Assembly: GCF_963678635.1 (NCBI RefSeq)
Contig: NC_087067.1
Coordinates: 12,936,844-13,000,843, forward strand
Length of the DNA stretch: 64,000 nucleotides
Reading direction: 5' to 3'
DNA from: Symsagittifera roscoffensis
Lineage: Eukaryota > Xenacoelomorpha > Acoela > Convolutidae
Below are positions 11,041 through 22,767 of the stretch, piece by piece; the stretch's first letter is position 1, and each line of letters opens with the position of its first letter. The translations under genes and the position numbers were made by a program. The notes under the pieces were generated by a model. The model was not told where the DNA came from and ran no database searches. It saw only the letters and a program-made list of their open reading frames with translations.

Positions 11041-11797
11041 TCCAAACCAACCATTATATGCAATGTGCTATGCTTCAAATTTTGGCATCGGCGCAGCATT
11101 ACTACAATCACATAGTAGTACAAATTAAATGAACCTTATATCAGGAAATTCCCGATTATTCACCCAAGCAGAGCTACGACTCTCAACTCTAATGAGTGAA
11201 TGTACAGCTATAAATTATACACTTACAGAATATGAATTTCTGATACTTGGATCAAAACACCCAACAGTTCTATTCACAGATCACAAACCAATTATTTTTC
11301 TCTTTACACAAAAGTCGAATCCAAATCATAGAGTTTATTAATTTCAATTAAATCTAATGAAATTCCCAAACTTACATATAGTTTGGACAGCAGGAAAAAA
11401 CCTTGCATTACCAGATACATTAAGTAGAAATACGCCACCTGAACTACTCACACGAAAAACTACAGTTGAAATATCACAAAATATTGAATTTTATCTCGCA
11501 AAAGATGAAACCTCACCCCGATTAGAATGCAAATACGCAGTAAAAACTGATAATGATCAATCACAGATAAATAACCTACAACATTTTCCACTCTACTTAG
11601 ATTGCCAGAATAATCACTACGAAGTTGACTTACTAGGCACATCAACTTTTAAACCAATTCCATACTCACAATGGATAAAAAATAACACTCAACAAAAAAG
11701 AATAAGACACCACCCGCATAAAAAAGACCTTTTTCCATTAATTGAAAAGCAAAATCTAACTGATAAAATAAAATTTATCAGGAACACAAACAAATGA
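11041..11797 (+). pseudogene. RNase H and connection domain of pol
   Basis: RNase H motifs are LYAMCYASNFGIGAALLQ (about 11055-11110), FTQAELRLSTLMSECTAI, then LFTDHKPIIFLFTQKSNPN. The family's first catalytic Asp in the CDAS block is Tyr here (CYAS), so this copy would be inactive. The C-terminal part reads FPNLHIVWTAGKNLALPDTLSR, the usual gypsy linker between RNase H and integrase. TAA stops sit at 11126 and 11339. The frame then stays open to 11797 with a long acidic, unrecognised extension before integrase. Confidence 0.8.
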
Positions 11798-13321
11798 TTC
11801 AAAATACACAATAAATCAAGTTTTTGACCTCCATGACCCACTTGACACAATTCCCCTATCAAAACTGGAAATTGAAAATATTTTTCTCCCTCCAACAGAT
11901 AAAATTACTGTTGAACTCTTAAAACAATATCAAAACCTCGATCCAGTAATAAGACAATTAAAATCATGGCACAAATACAAATCTAAGCCCGTAAAAGCAG
12001 ATACCACAATTTTAGGAAAAAAAACACTCCTCCGATATTTCCGAAAATTTAATAATACAACAGTTAATGAAAACACAGATCTTCTAGAATATCAGTTAAA
12101 GGATTCTACAGTTCCCTGTCTTCCTTTAAGTATGATATTAATAGCTTTTAACATCTCACATAAACAAAATACTAAAGGACACTCCGGATCAGAGAAAACA
12201 TACTCAAACTTTACACAAAATTTTTATTTCCCTAATGCACCAATTTGGATAAAAGTATTATGCAATGATTTTATAGTTTGTTAACTAAATAAACTTTTTC
12301 CAAATCAAAAACATATGGACAAAAACAAGATTTTAAAGGACAAAGTTTATATTTTAACCATCGCATTTCATTTGATACAAAAGGACCCATTTCACCATCC
12401 TCAGAAGGAAACTTCTACATTATGGTAATTGTTGACGCATTTACACATTATGTAGCACTCAACCGGTACCACATTGTAATGCTTATTATGCTTACACGAC
12501 ACGTTATGAACACTGGATAGCTAAATTCGGATTACCCGAAATCTTAGTTACAGACAACGGTACAGAATTCATAAATAATGAAATCATAACACTATGCCAC
12601 TGATATAACATCAAACATGAACCACATACGTACATCTCATGCACCTTGGAAAAACGGTTTAGTCGAAGGTATGAACCGTTCACTACAAGAATATCTCAGA
12701 TGTATCATAAATGGAAATGATACAAAATACACAGAATGGTCAGCAGATGTAAAATTATTTCCCTTCGCATATAATTCACAAATCACGACAACTTTAGAAA
12801 TTTTAGAAATGTCACCATGCGAAATGATTTTTAATCAAAAGCCACGTAAACCAATTATGTTTACGGCAAATTCTCATAAAAATGGACAAGGTTATTGCCA
12901 ACCAAATAAAGACTCAATTTGTTATAATCTACCTTTACACACACATGATGAAGATCATTTTCATCACCCACAAATTCTTAAATTAGCCTCCGGCACACAC
13001 ACCGAATGGATTTTAAATAGAGATAAAAAACACAATGAAATTTACCAAAAAGTAACAAAGAAATTGTTACAAAGGCAGAACATTAACGAACAAATTAATT
13101 CACGCTTTACACCAACTACAGATTTAAAAATTGGAACATTTGTCTTAATACCTAACTTTAATACACAAAAAGGAATTTCTAAAAAATTACAACCCCTTCA
13201 AAAAGGACCATACCAAATAATTGCCAAACCGACTGACGTAACGTATAAACTCACCGATTCAAATCAAAAAGAAATTGTTCAACATCGAAACAATCTATTG
13301 CCCTACTACCCAAAAGAGTAA
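11798..13321 (+). pseudogene. Integrase with GPY/F module
   Basis: The zinc-binding region is visible near 12170-12290 (HSGSEKTYSNF...LCNDFIVC followed by a TAA). The catalytic core includes FDTKGPISPSS at about 12370, TDNGTEFINNEI at about 12550 and NGLVEGMNRSLQEYLRC near 12655. These supply the D, D and E residues. The last 234 codons (from 12617) are intact and finish with KGPYQIIAKPTDVTYKL, the GPY/F module of Ty3/gypsy integrases, and HRNNLLPYYPKE. The upstream part is frameshifted and the core cannot be read as one frame. The enzyme would insert the DNA copy; the host chain shows a 4-bp target duplication. Confidence 0.85.
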
Positions 13322-13666
13322 ACACTACGCGATTTAACTCAATTATATTCTTTCACAAGTTTAAAAGTTATTCAAAATTATCCACATTCGGAAAAAGAAA
13401 TAGATGAACAACACAACATTCATCATGAAAAATAAAATACAAAACCAACTACAACTCAAAACAATACAAAAACGCCAGATCAAAAAATACCTCAAAAAGA
13501 GAGAAAAAATAGGAAAATGATAGAAAAAATTCTACCACAAGAACCAGTAGAACAATCAGAACATAAGGAATCATCACGACTTAGAAATCAACCACGTAAA
13601 AACTACAAAACATTCATCCCACCATCTAAAATATTAAAGAAAGTTGAATTTCAAAACCAACTTTAA
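13322..13666 (+). pseudogene. C-terminal tail of pol
   Basis: After 13321 the frame is interrupted, but a recognisable tail ends at 13666: SSRLRNQPRKNYKTFIPPSK..., a basic/Pro motif like the (R/K)xSxRxRxxPxxY tails of gypsy Pol proteins. No domain function is known to me. Confidence 0.5.
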
Positions 13667-14509
13667 TTTTGAAATTAATAATCCTTGCACCTCTGGATTA
13701 TATTGAACTTTAATTTTTCAAAATAACATGCTGAAAAAACACGCAATAATTCTAGTTCAGATTCAGCCAATAGGATTCATTCAATCCGTCACTTTTCTAT
13801 AACTATAACACCAACCTATTAGACGAAAGATATTAAACTCCAGGCATATCTATAAATATAACTTTACAACCTCCAGGTCAAAAATAAGCAAACCGCTCAA
13901 GCTTGACAACTAAAATAAATATCACCATAATATCATAACCCTCCCTTATCTAATAACGCAAAGATCAACAATATTTTCCCAACTCAGACCTCAAAAACCC
14001 TCCAACGAAAAATGGTTAATTAGCCTAAAGAAAAAATACGACCATATTCATTTGGCCTAAAGTACAAAAATCTCAAAAATACCCCAGATCACCTGACAAA
14101 TAAAAATAAAGCAAAGAAGACCTCCCAAACACCATAAAATTAGCCCCCAACAACTTTCCACAAAAATCAACCCACTTGTCAAAAAATCAATAAATAACTC
14201 GACCACACTTGAATCTCGCCTCAAACAACAAAAAATTTTTGACAAAAAAATCATTTCTTAAATGCTCTTCTCTCAATCAGTCAATATCTTTAAAAATACA
14301 ATTTTCAACATTTTCATAAACTTTTTCATAATACTTAAACTTTTATTCATATTTATATTTGATACCTTTGAAGCTTGTATAATAATTTTAATCATTTTTT
14401 GCAATATTTTTTAAATTTTTTACTCCCTATTTGAAATATTGAAATATATCTCCATTTTTCCCAAATCATTGACCATATTCACAGGTACGATAACCCAAAG
14501 TTTATTTAA
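13667..14509 (+). other. Non-coding gap between pol and the membrane ORF
   Basis: About 840 bp without a supported ORF. CACAGGTACG at about 14479-14488 could serve as a splice acceptor or donor for the downstream genes; this is inferred only from the consensus. Confidence 0.4.
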
Positions 14510-15853
14510 ATGATACGAACAATTTTTAGTAGAACAGATATTTTTTTACTATTTGTAATTTTTATAACAAGTTTATCATCCCTAATATTGACAATGTGCA
14601 AATGTATAAGAAAGGCAATAATCACATTCGCTTTAGCAACAATCCTTTTATTTCTTTTCATTGAAGAATACTACAATAAACCTAAATTTTTTCAATAGAA
14701 AAAATCAATCAAAATCCTTTCAAAAATTGCTAACCAACAATCACAGAATCAGTCTTCACCGACATCATCCCAAGAAAACCCGACAATACCTACAACTACC
14801 CAAAACCCCCAAACATCCACACGAATTTCTTTCCAAGATAACCCATACACTTTTGAAGAACGACACGCTCGCTTATCCGAACCATTAGAACCAGTTCAGC
14901 GACAGGCACCCCTAAGTGAACCAACATATAACTTATACCCAACATTACCACAAGAATTAAATAGAATAAGAAACATTAGTCAAAACCAAAATACAGTTGA
15001 AATAAATAGACAAATATTAAACCCACGACGAAGTAGAAATTTTCAAACCCCCCGAGTTCATTTTGACATACCCCAATCACCAACACCAATTACTCCAGAA
15101 AACCCAAATAGTACATTACCAGAAACTCCCCCACTCCTTTCACAACGTAGCACTTCAAGTATACCCTCAGATTACTTAGGTTCAACACCGACATCTGAAC
15201 AAATATGTGAAAATCCCTTTAACCCCCCCCCCCCCCCCCCCAATCTCACAGCACGACTACCATATTGGACAACGCACTCATTTACACAAGGTGATCCGAA
15301 CGTAGTAAACGACCCAATAAATATTTCTACGGATACAACAACATCATCATCACTACCAGAAACATTATCGCTACCATCAACACCATCATTAAGCCAAATT
15401 TCACCGACACCTTCCCCTTTAAATTTTCCAAATAACCTCGACGCTAGATATCGAGAACAATCATCAACAAAAATCCCATTAAGATTAGATTGGAACACAT
15501 TCACAGCACCCTCACCATTATTTGGACAACATCAAGAAAGTAACCGACTTCACAGTTGGGCACTCAAAAGACTACATTATAGACAAGATATCCACGAAGA
15601 CATTCGTGAACATAACATCCAAATACTCCAACAAAATAGTCTCCAATTAAAACTCGAAATCATGATTAAATTAAATAATATTGTTCAACACCTTTACCCA
15701 TTAAACCCACCTAATACAACAGCTCAATCGCTACCACCACCATTTATAACAACTGAAGTGATATATAAGTACGACAGATATACCAAAAACACAATTGGTT
15801 ACATCACATTTTATAACCCATACTCAGGATTATCATACACATGTATATTCTAA
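14510..15853 (+). pseudogene. Membrane-anchored Pro/Ser/Thr-rich ORF of the element
   Basis: The ATG at 14510 begins MIRTIFSRTDIFLLFVIFI with two hydrophobic spans in the first 55 residues, then a TAG at 14696-14698. The same frame continues open for over 500 bases as a Gln/Asn/Pro/Ser/Thr-rich chain (SSPTSSQENPTIPTTTQNPQ). A 19-base C run at 15223-15241 shifts the frame; the next frame continues uninterrupted to the TAA at 15851-15853, including LRLDWNTFTAPSPLFGQ and HSWALKRLHYRQDIHEDI. The whole looks like one gene of about 450 codons with one stop and one homopolymer slip. No family is recognised. It overlaps the env start by 13 bases. Confidence 0.55.
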
Positions 15854-18587
15854 AAATATTAACATTTCAACACATCTTTTTTCTAATATTTTCCGACCAG
15901 AACACAAATCCTTCTCCTCGCACAGGACCCCAGGATTTATTAGTAACACACTACGACTGTGAAGAAAACGAACAAAAAACACTACTTAAATATGCTATAA
16001 ATCAAATATCACAAAGCGAAACAGAACCACAAGCTATAGAAACTACAAATGTAATAGCGACACTGTATTCAAACGCCCGAGCAACAACAGTTGCAGGACA
16101 TAAATTTACAGCAAAATTTTCCGAAAAGAAAGTACATTGTTCACAAGTTTCAAACGGAAATAAAAACCGACTTGATCACGAATAATTTTACCAAAGTAAT
16201 ATAGAACGATTTCTACATCTAAATCCCGATGATTGTAAAAACGAACTACTCAGACTAAACATCACAAGAAAATAAAAACACGGACAGAAAAATAGTATAT
16301 TTTCAAGTCTTTGCCGATTCTGTACATCAAGCAGAACTTGAAAGATATCAAGGACATATAAAACTAGATGAAAAATACCCATACAACGGCGCACACGGAA
16401 GATTAACTTATGACAAAAATGATAAACACTGGATACCACACATTGGAATTAATGATCCCTCAAACTGCAAAGCACACACAAAAAATAAAGGATACCAAGA
16501 AATAATGTTTTTCGATTGGAAAATACAACTCGAAAAAGTACAACTCACACGAGATTTATCAGATAACACAATGATCTATCAAGGAATTAGATTACCTTGC
16601 AAAAACGATCAAGTTATTGCCACACGGACACAATACCACACGGACACAAGCAACAAATGTTTGGTTTCCCGAAGATACATGCACAACATTTCAAGTAGCA
16701 AAAATACACACTCGAATGATAAAATTTCATGAAAAATATTTTATAGAATCAATTCCGTACGAACAAAAAAGTCCATCCCGAAAACAAAGTAATGATTTTA
16801 GAAATATTCATGATATAGAAAATAAATTAACACGTTTCCAAATCTATCAAGAAACAGAAATTGCATGCAAATACAGAAACCCACTTTATAAAACACATTA
16901 TTCTGAAATACTTGTCGAATACGAAAAGGTTTCGACATGACCACTGGAAAAAAAAATTTGACCCTTATGCCACAGGTCACCCTCTAAACGAAGGAACATC
17001 ATACATCCAGTTAACTTTCAAAAAAGCACAGGTCAACCTGGTGGAAAACTAAAGCCACATGATAGTAGAAGCACACGTTTACAAGAACTATCCCTAATGA
17101 ATAACACCTATTTTGGTAATATCCACTATGATATTCACTTTGATATGAAATTAGACTACACAATTAGCCCAATTTTTCAAGAAATTTCAATCTCCGCTTT
17201 AGAAACACTTCACCAACTATGCGAATTAGAACGTACACAAATCCTACAATCACTCGCACTAGCAGTATTGAAAATACCCTACGCAGGATACTTATTGTCC
17301 GGAAACAGATCAAATTTTCTTGACTACGAAGGAAATATTTTATGGTTTTATACTTGTACCAAAAAAGTATCACCATTCTATGTTTTTGAAGATAAACGTT
17401 GTTATAAAAGAATCCCTATATTCTATAAAAATAAAGTAGATTTTGTTGACACACTTTCAAGACGAACATATTTTTGGGATACCGCAGTCCCATGTGGATC
17501 AGAAAATAGCCACAATGTAGTACAATTGAATCCTGATGAAGATAAATTCTATCTCCTTACTCCATGCCCTACGTTAATGCAATCACTCAAAAAATTTTCA
17601 CCCGAAAGCATCAGAGCTATTGCTCGTAACCCAAATATTGATTTACAATCAATTGGAATATATTCTAAATCAGATATCCAACACCACATTAGAACACAAC
17701 AATTCCAACAATTATTAACACAAATGGACACTATACAAAGACAGTCAATTGATCAAAATTTAAGAAAACTTGCCGAAACCGCAGGATTTGCAGTTATTGA
17801 TACACAAGATTATAGCGGATATTTTAAAGACATTAAAGATTATATATATCTAAACGGTGAAAAATACAGACCACAAGATATTTCACCTATAAATATTTTC
17901 AGTTTTGTCACCCTTAAAAATGAAATTCTAGATTTTCTAGGATGGCCCTATTACATCTTAGAAAAATTAACTATCTTATACGCAATGTTTAACTTTATAG
18001 GATTTCTTTTCTCACTCTTAAAAGGAATCTATAACACATGCGCTATACACACACAAGTAAATAGACAAGGAAGTGTAGCACGCATACTGTTTGCAGGATT
18101 TTTTGGAATCTTTTCATCATCAATAAACAAAATACTTCTAGACGCACAAATAAAAGAATATAACACGAAAATATCCACAAGACAGAACACTTACGACGAA
18201 GAACATAATAATATAGATATAACACCTACCGCACCACAGTTGCCATTCCTACCACAAAACCATCCATTATCATTAGTTCCACGGAATTTTCGAAACCTCG
18301 CAATCACACATAATCCAAATTTTAGACCAAATACAACACAAAGTCCCATCCAACACATAATGACACATCATTCACAAGATGATAATACATACGAGCAATT
18401 TACAGAAAAAGCCCATACCACCACTTTTCAGTCTCAAAATAATCATTTTTTTAAGCCCACGATGAGCCGACAACTTGGATCCCTACACCGCTCAAATTCC
18501 CACCCAGCCAACCTCCAAACTCCAATCCCAATAATCCCACTTTTTGCTTTCCACCACCCAATTTTCCAATTATTAATATATCATTAA
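15841..18587 (+). pseudogene. Envelope-glycoprotein-like gene, disrupted
   Basis: The ATG at 15841 starts with a signal-peptide-like stretch, followed by a Cys-containing ectodomain. The frame is broken after 16185 and again between 16270 and 17050. The last part (17097-18587, 496 codons) is open. It contains an order of features, CYKRIPIFYKNK, a C-flanked loop, GIYSKSDIQHHIRTQQF, a helical region and the hydrophobic membrane span LYAMFNFIGFLFSLL at about 17975-18020 with a following tail. From memory this order resembles chuvirus-type glycoproteins and the related env genes of some LTR elements; no search was made. Such proteins mediate membrane fusion. Position after pol matches env in other elements. 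This copy cannot be expressed intact. Confidence 0.65.
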
Positions 18588-20270
18588 GCACAAATTCGGA
18601 TACTAACTCAGATTCTTCAGTTTTATACTCTATCTCACAACTTAATAACCCTAATACAGAAACCCCTGACGAATTTGCAGATTCCGAACCATCTCCATCA
18701 AATAATTTTCAGACCAACTCCTCAGTTTTTTCAAAACCCCCTTTTCAACCAATCCCGACAATTAATTCACTCCCATCCGTTTTCACTCCTTCTTATGCTT
18801 CGCAAGGGACCCCAACCTATTCCCCACTTCATTCAGACCAATCATATAATAATTCTCCAGATACCCCCCAAATTTCCCAGAAACTCGATAATTTTAACAC
18901 CCTACAACAACAGTTAATACACCCTAACACCCTCACAATACATCAATTTTCATCCACAGTAGAATCCTCAAACCCATCTACTCCTACAACCTCCTCAGCT
19001 TACACTGCATCATTAGCACAATCATCCACATCCACCGAAACACCTAGTAGCACTAACCGAGCTTATCGCACTTTTAAAAGAAAATTCCCGAATCATCCAT
19101 TCCCGACCAAACCAGGAACAGCCTGCGAATATATTAATCACCCACAACACACCAACACGAAAGATTTTCTAGCAATCACCTTACCTTCATTTCCACAATA
19201 TACATTAAATACACCTAACGACACTAATGACACACGAAGTTTCGTAGATGAACATGTTCTCATGCCCACACTTCATTGGACAGCTTATTATCATTTTACT
19301 AACCCCCTTTGCCTACCACTATCTAGTACTCATGATGACATAGAAAAGAACAAAAAGATGTTATATAGACTCACCGCAACAATAACACCTAGACAATTTA
19401 CTTATGTAGCATATAAAAAATTACTTAAAACATTCACTGCACCCCGAGCTAACGAATTTACAATAGAATATTACGACCATAATATCATCCGAAGTAATCA
19501 AGACCAATTTTTAGATGAAGATTGCTTCGCTAACCCACAACTAACAGAAAAATTCTTCATCAAAACATCATATGTATTCACACTTAATATTTTTGATAGA
19601 AAATATGATCACATCATTTCTGAAGCACTAAATGATATTCAAGCTTACGAAAGTTTCACAGACAAATTTCAGTTATTTTCACTAACCTTTCACTTCCTTG
19701 CACCACATGAACGCAATTTGCACTGTTTCCACGATTTTATGTTACGCACTAAACAAACTCACACATATACATACTATCGTTTCATACAAAATCATTTTGA
19801 TTTGCATACCCCATCAAGACAACCACACCATCGTTTTCAGTTTCTTAACTCAAAATACACATCATCATTTTTCCTTAATTTCACTTATTGCATCAAAGAT
19901 ACTAATCTCCACGGCATCCTCCGCAATTATGACCCAATAACACAAATGTATATATTTTGTCCCATCACGAAGACCTTTAACGCAGAAAAATCCAGACCCT
20001 TCTTTATCCCGCATGAATTTATCCAGCCTATAGAAATACCAATCTTAGAATTCATTCACAATACTAAATATAATCACAAAATATATAACCTCATTCAAAA
20101 CACAATACGAGTTTGCAGTAGGCACTGAAGAAATAAAAATCATTAAAGCACTTCAATTGCTTTGGCCACTGCTCCAAACTAAAAACATCATTCGCATACT
20201 AGCCAAATTACTAACGACATCAGATATGATACACGACATGTTCCCCCACGGCTTTTTCCCAGACGATTAA
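18464..20270 (+). pseudogene. Last ORF of the 16.6-kb element (unknown function), frameshifted copy
   Basis: This frame, one base back from env, is open from 18464, overlaps env by 124 bases, and has no ATG until 19262. The first 260 codons are a Ser/Thr/Pro/Asn-rich spacer. From 19262 it becomes a compact region with HFLAPHERNLHC, FFLNFTYCIKDTNLHG and FCPITKTFNAE. It stops at 20128 because two bases are missing near 20103 compared with the other copy; homologous coding sequence continues to TAA 20268-20270. Compared with the copy at 23295-24209, differences are largely silent. No known domain is recognised. It may be made as an Env extension by frameshift, from a spliced RNA, or from the ATG at 19262. 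Confidence 0.7.
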
Positions 20271-20273
20271 CAG

Positions 20274-20358
20274 GTAAGTATAATTTAAAATACTCTTCAC
20301 TAATAAGTTTAAAATTAGTACTAACCATTTTCTATCAATGTTTGATTTATATTTTTAG
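20274..20358 (+). other. Predicted 85-bp intron just after the last ORF
   Basis: CAG|GTAAGT occurs four bases after the TAA, and TTTTTAG lies 85 bp on. Both are kept at the matching place in the second copy (24213-24299), although the intron interior has diverged. This implies a spliced 3' UTR, unusual for a retrotransposon. Confidence 0.6.
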
Positions 20359-21872
20359 TCTTCACACCACGATCATCTACAAAACAGAAAAGAAAAATAA
20401 AAATACAAACTTGTTAAAATTCTTCTAAAATATATTAACATCTTGCACTAACTAATGTGATAAAATTCATACCAAAATTAGTAAATTAATCTATAAATTA
20501 TTTTCCCATGAAGCAGTAAAACTCAATACGATGAAAATTTGTAACTTAAAATTTCCCCCAAATGCAGTAAAATTACAATTCTATGTAATAAATTAATAAA
20601 ATTAAAATGCAGTACTAACCTTTTGATATTTTCATTCAATCGCACAGGAATTCTATCCAAACTCGCACAGCTCGCCCACGAAGAGTTGTTTAAATAATGA
20701 TTTTAAGTTTCAAGTTTTCACACTCAACAACTCTAACACACGATAACAAGTTTCAAACTTTCCTTTAACCCGGTTGGAAAGGAACTATATACTAAACCAA
20801 ACTAACCAACGCAGCTTACTAAACACCACAAATCATAAAATAATAGCATGACTAAGAAAAGAAAACCAACGGTACCCAAACCGGATTAACCCAGTTTAAA
20901 ACTGGATAATTTATTCTTTTGAAGACTATTATAAAGTTTAAGAAAGAATTAATAAAACAAAAAAAAAGTCGCAAGACAAACTCATACCAAAAAAAAATTG
21001 ATTTTTGAAAAAGGACACAACCAAATCAACATAAAAAAGAACAACATAAACCCAACTTAAAACGTTATCACATAACAGGACCTCTCAAAGAAACAGCACG
21101 AAATCATACTCCCACTCCTGGCCTAACCCACCAGAGAGGACGTCCTGAGCATGCTCTATAGCCGGCCTAACCCACCGCGCTACATCCACGCTTTGTGACC
21201 ACACTTCTATGTTTAATAAGAGGTACTCAAGGGTGAGTAACTCTTCAAAATAACCGAACTAAAACAAAACGCTTTTGTGAAAACAAGTAACTAAATTCAT
21301 GATTAAAAACCGAACTAATATGATTTTATAAAATGTAAATCATACTTTGCAGTATATAGATCAACACACAACAACAAAGATGAACATCCAAAGACTAGAC
21401 GATCCCATCACACTCGAACAAAGAATTGCTAATCACAACCGATATGCCGTCCACAATCACAACTCAAAGGATTTAGAGTACGACTTGACTTCGCAGAAAA
21501 GGACTTCATTGAACTAAACCAATGACCACCTCGATGTTCAAGTATACGTACAGATTCGAGTTACGAGGCATCCCTTCCACACACGATCTCCACGCCATTC
21601 CCAGACGAGCTTGAACACAAAACAAGTTCTCTACAGAATACAGAAAAACCCGTCATAGCAAATCATTTTGAAATCAGATTGATTTCATTGGGGATCACAG
21701 TCGTTGTCACAAGACGACGCAACGATTGTATGTCCCTAACTCCAGCGTCCTGGAACTTCCTTAACAAAAGGAACCGGACAAGAATATGATGTTCGCCAAA
21801 TACCAACGCTCATCATCCATCCTTTGAATTGCAGAAAGATAATTCTAAAAAACTCTGTAAAACGCGGATGGG
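20359..21872 (+). other. Conserved 3' non-coding region of the element
   Basis: About 1.5 kb of non-coding sequence is retained in both copies. It includes CCAGTTTAAAACTGG (7-bp arms), GGCCTAACCCACC twice (about 21119 and 21163) around an ACGTCCTGAGCATGC block, and GAGTAACTC paired words. A short G/A-rich CGGATGGG lies just before the LTR as a weak polypurine tract. No ORF is shared by the copies here. Confidence 0.6.
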
Positions 21873-22283
21873 TGGAACCTGATCTAAACTATATTTTATA
21901 ATTGGATAAATTGGATATTTTACCACTTTAAAATATTTAATATTAACCAATCATAATCCATCTAACTAACAACCCACTTATTTGTAAGTGCTGAAATTAC
22001 TTGTAATTTCAGCACTAGAGAGAATTGAATTTAACTTAGAAATTAGTTGCCTCTCCAAGAGAACTTCAGCAATCGCAATAAGCCAGTATACTCTAGATCT
22101 ATTGAGCCTAGGCAGAGACTAGTTAAACACCCTGAGACTAGTAGATATAAGAGTAAGATTAGGATCGGTATTAGACTAAGAAGTTGCACGAATCTATCCG
22201 GCCGAAAATAAGATAGCGTGACGAGCAGACGGTGTACCCTATCCGAAATTACTCTATGAGTTAACCACTTCGGTCATAACTCA
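21873..22283 (+). repeat. 3' LTR of the 16.6-kb element
   Basis: It matches the 5' LTR end to end, with about 18 differences by eye including AATAAG in place of AATAAA. It is followed by target-site copy ATAA. Confidence 0.95.
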
Positions 22284-22767
22284 ATAAGCAACCTGATTAG
22301 TTTCATATTTGAGCGAATTTTTAGATGTTGATTGATTGTGATTTTTATTTAAATTGGGCCCTGTGTTATGCAAAGTTTCATTGCAGCCTCTCAATGTAAA
22401 ATCATAGTCAAGAGGCAGTTGAAAATGGCCAATAAAATCCAGAAAACCGAAAATTGACAGCTTTGTTTTAAGAATTGTTTTGTCTTGCAATTTTCGGATA
22501 AAAAAACCTTGAAAAAACTAGGCCTATAAGTATTTTGTTATTGCGGTTTAACTGTTTATTGAAACTCTCTGTTTTAGGAAGTTTCAAGAACATAGCCAAC
22601 ATACAGTAGGGAAAAGAGGCAATGGACGCAAGTATACAGGAAAAAAACACTGACTTGTTTTTTTTTGAAAAAACTTTTCCAAAAAAAAAAGTTTTTTGAA
22701 AAAACGTTTTTTGAAAAACCCCCTCCCTCAACCCCGCCTCTCCCCCTCCCCCTCCCCTGAAAATTAC
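22284..22767. other. Phosphatase intron between retrotransposon and exon
   Basis: Unique AT-rich sequence with an A-rich and then a C-rich tract (22718-22757) near the donor side of exon 22768-22888. No gene. Confidence 0.5.

Larger units (their letters stand above)
5700..22283 (+). mobile_element. Env-bearing Ty3/gypsy LTR retrotransposon, 16.6 kb, full length
   Basis: Two 410-bp LTRs (5700-6109 and 21873-22283) begin TGGAACCTG and end TAACTCA. They differ at roughly 18 sites by eye. The 4-bp words ATAA at 5696-5699 and 22284-22287 form the target duplication, which shows a single insertion with matched ends. The internal order is leader, small basic ORF, gag with CCHC knuckle, protease, RT, RNase H, integrase with GPY/F, Pro/Ser/Thr-rich ORF, env-like gene, a histidine-rich last ORF and a 1.6-kb conserved 3' region. 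Protease-RT-RNase H-integrase is the Ty3/gypsy order. At 16.6 kb it is unusually long. It sits in an intron of the phosphatase gene in antisense orientation and is coding-defective in gag, pol and env. Confidence 0.95.

Noticed and set aside
15172-15504. Minus-strand 110-codon ORF
   Set aside because: It is the complement of the Pro/Ser/Thr-rich plus-strand ORF and includes a glycine run from the C tract.
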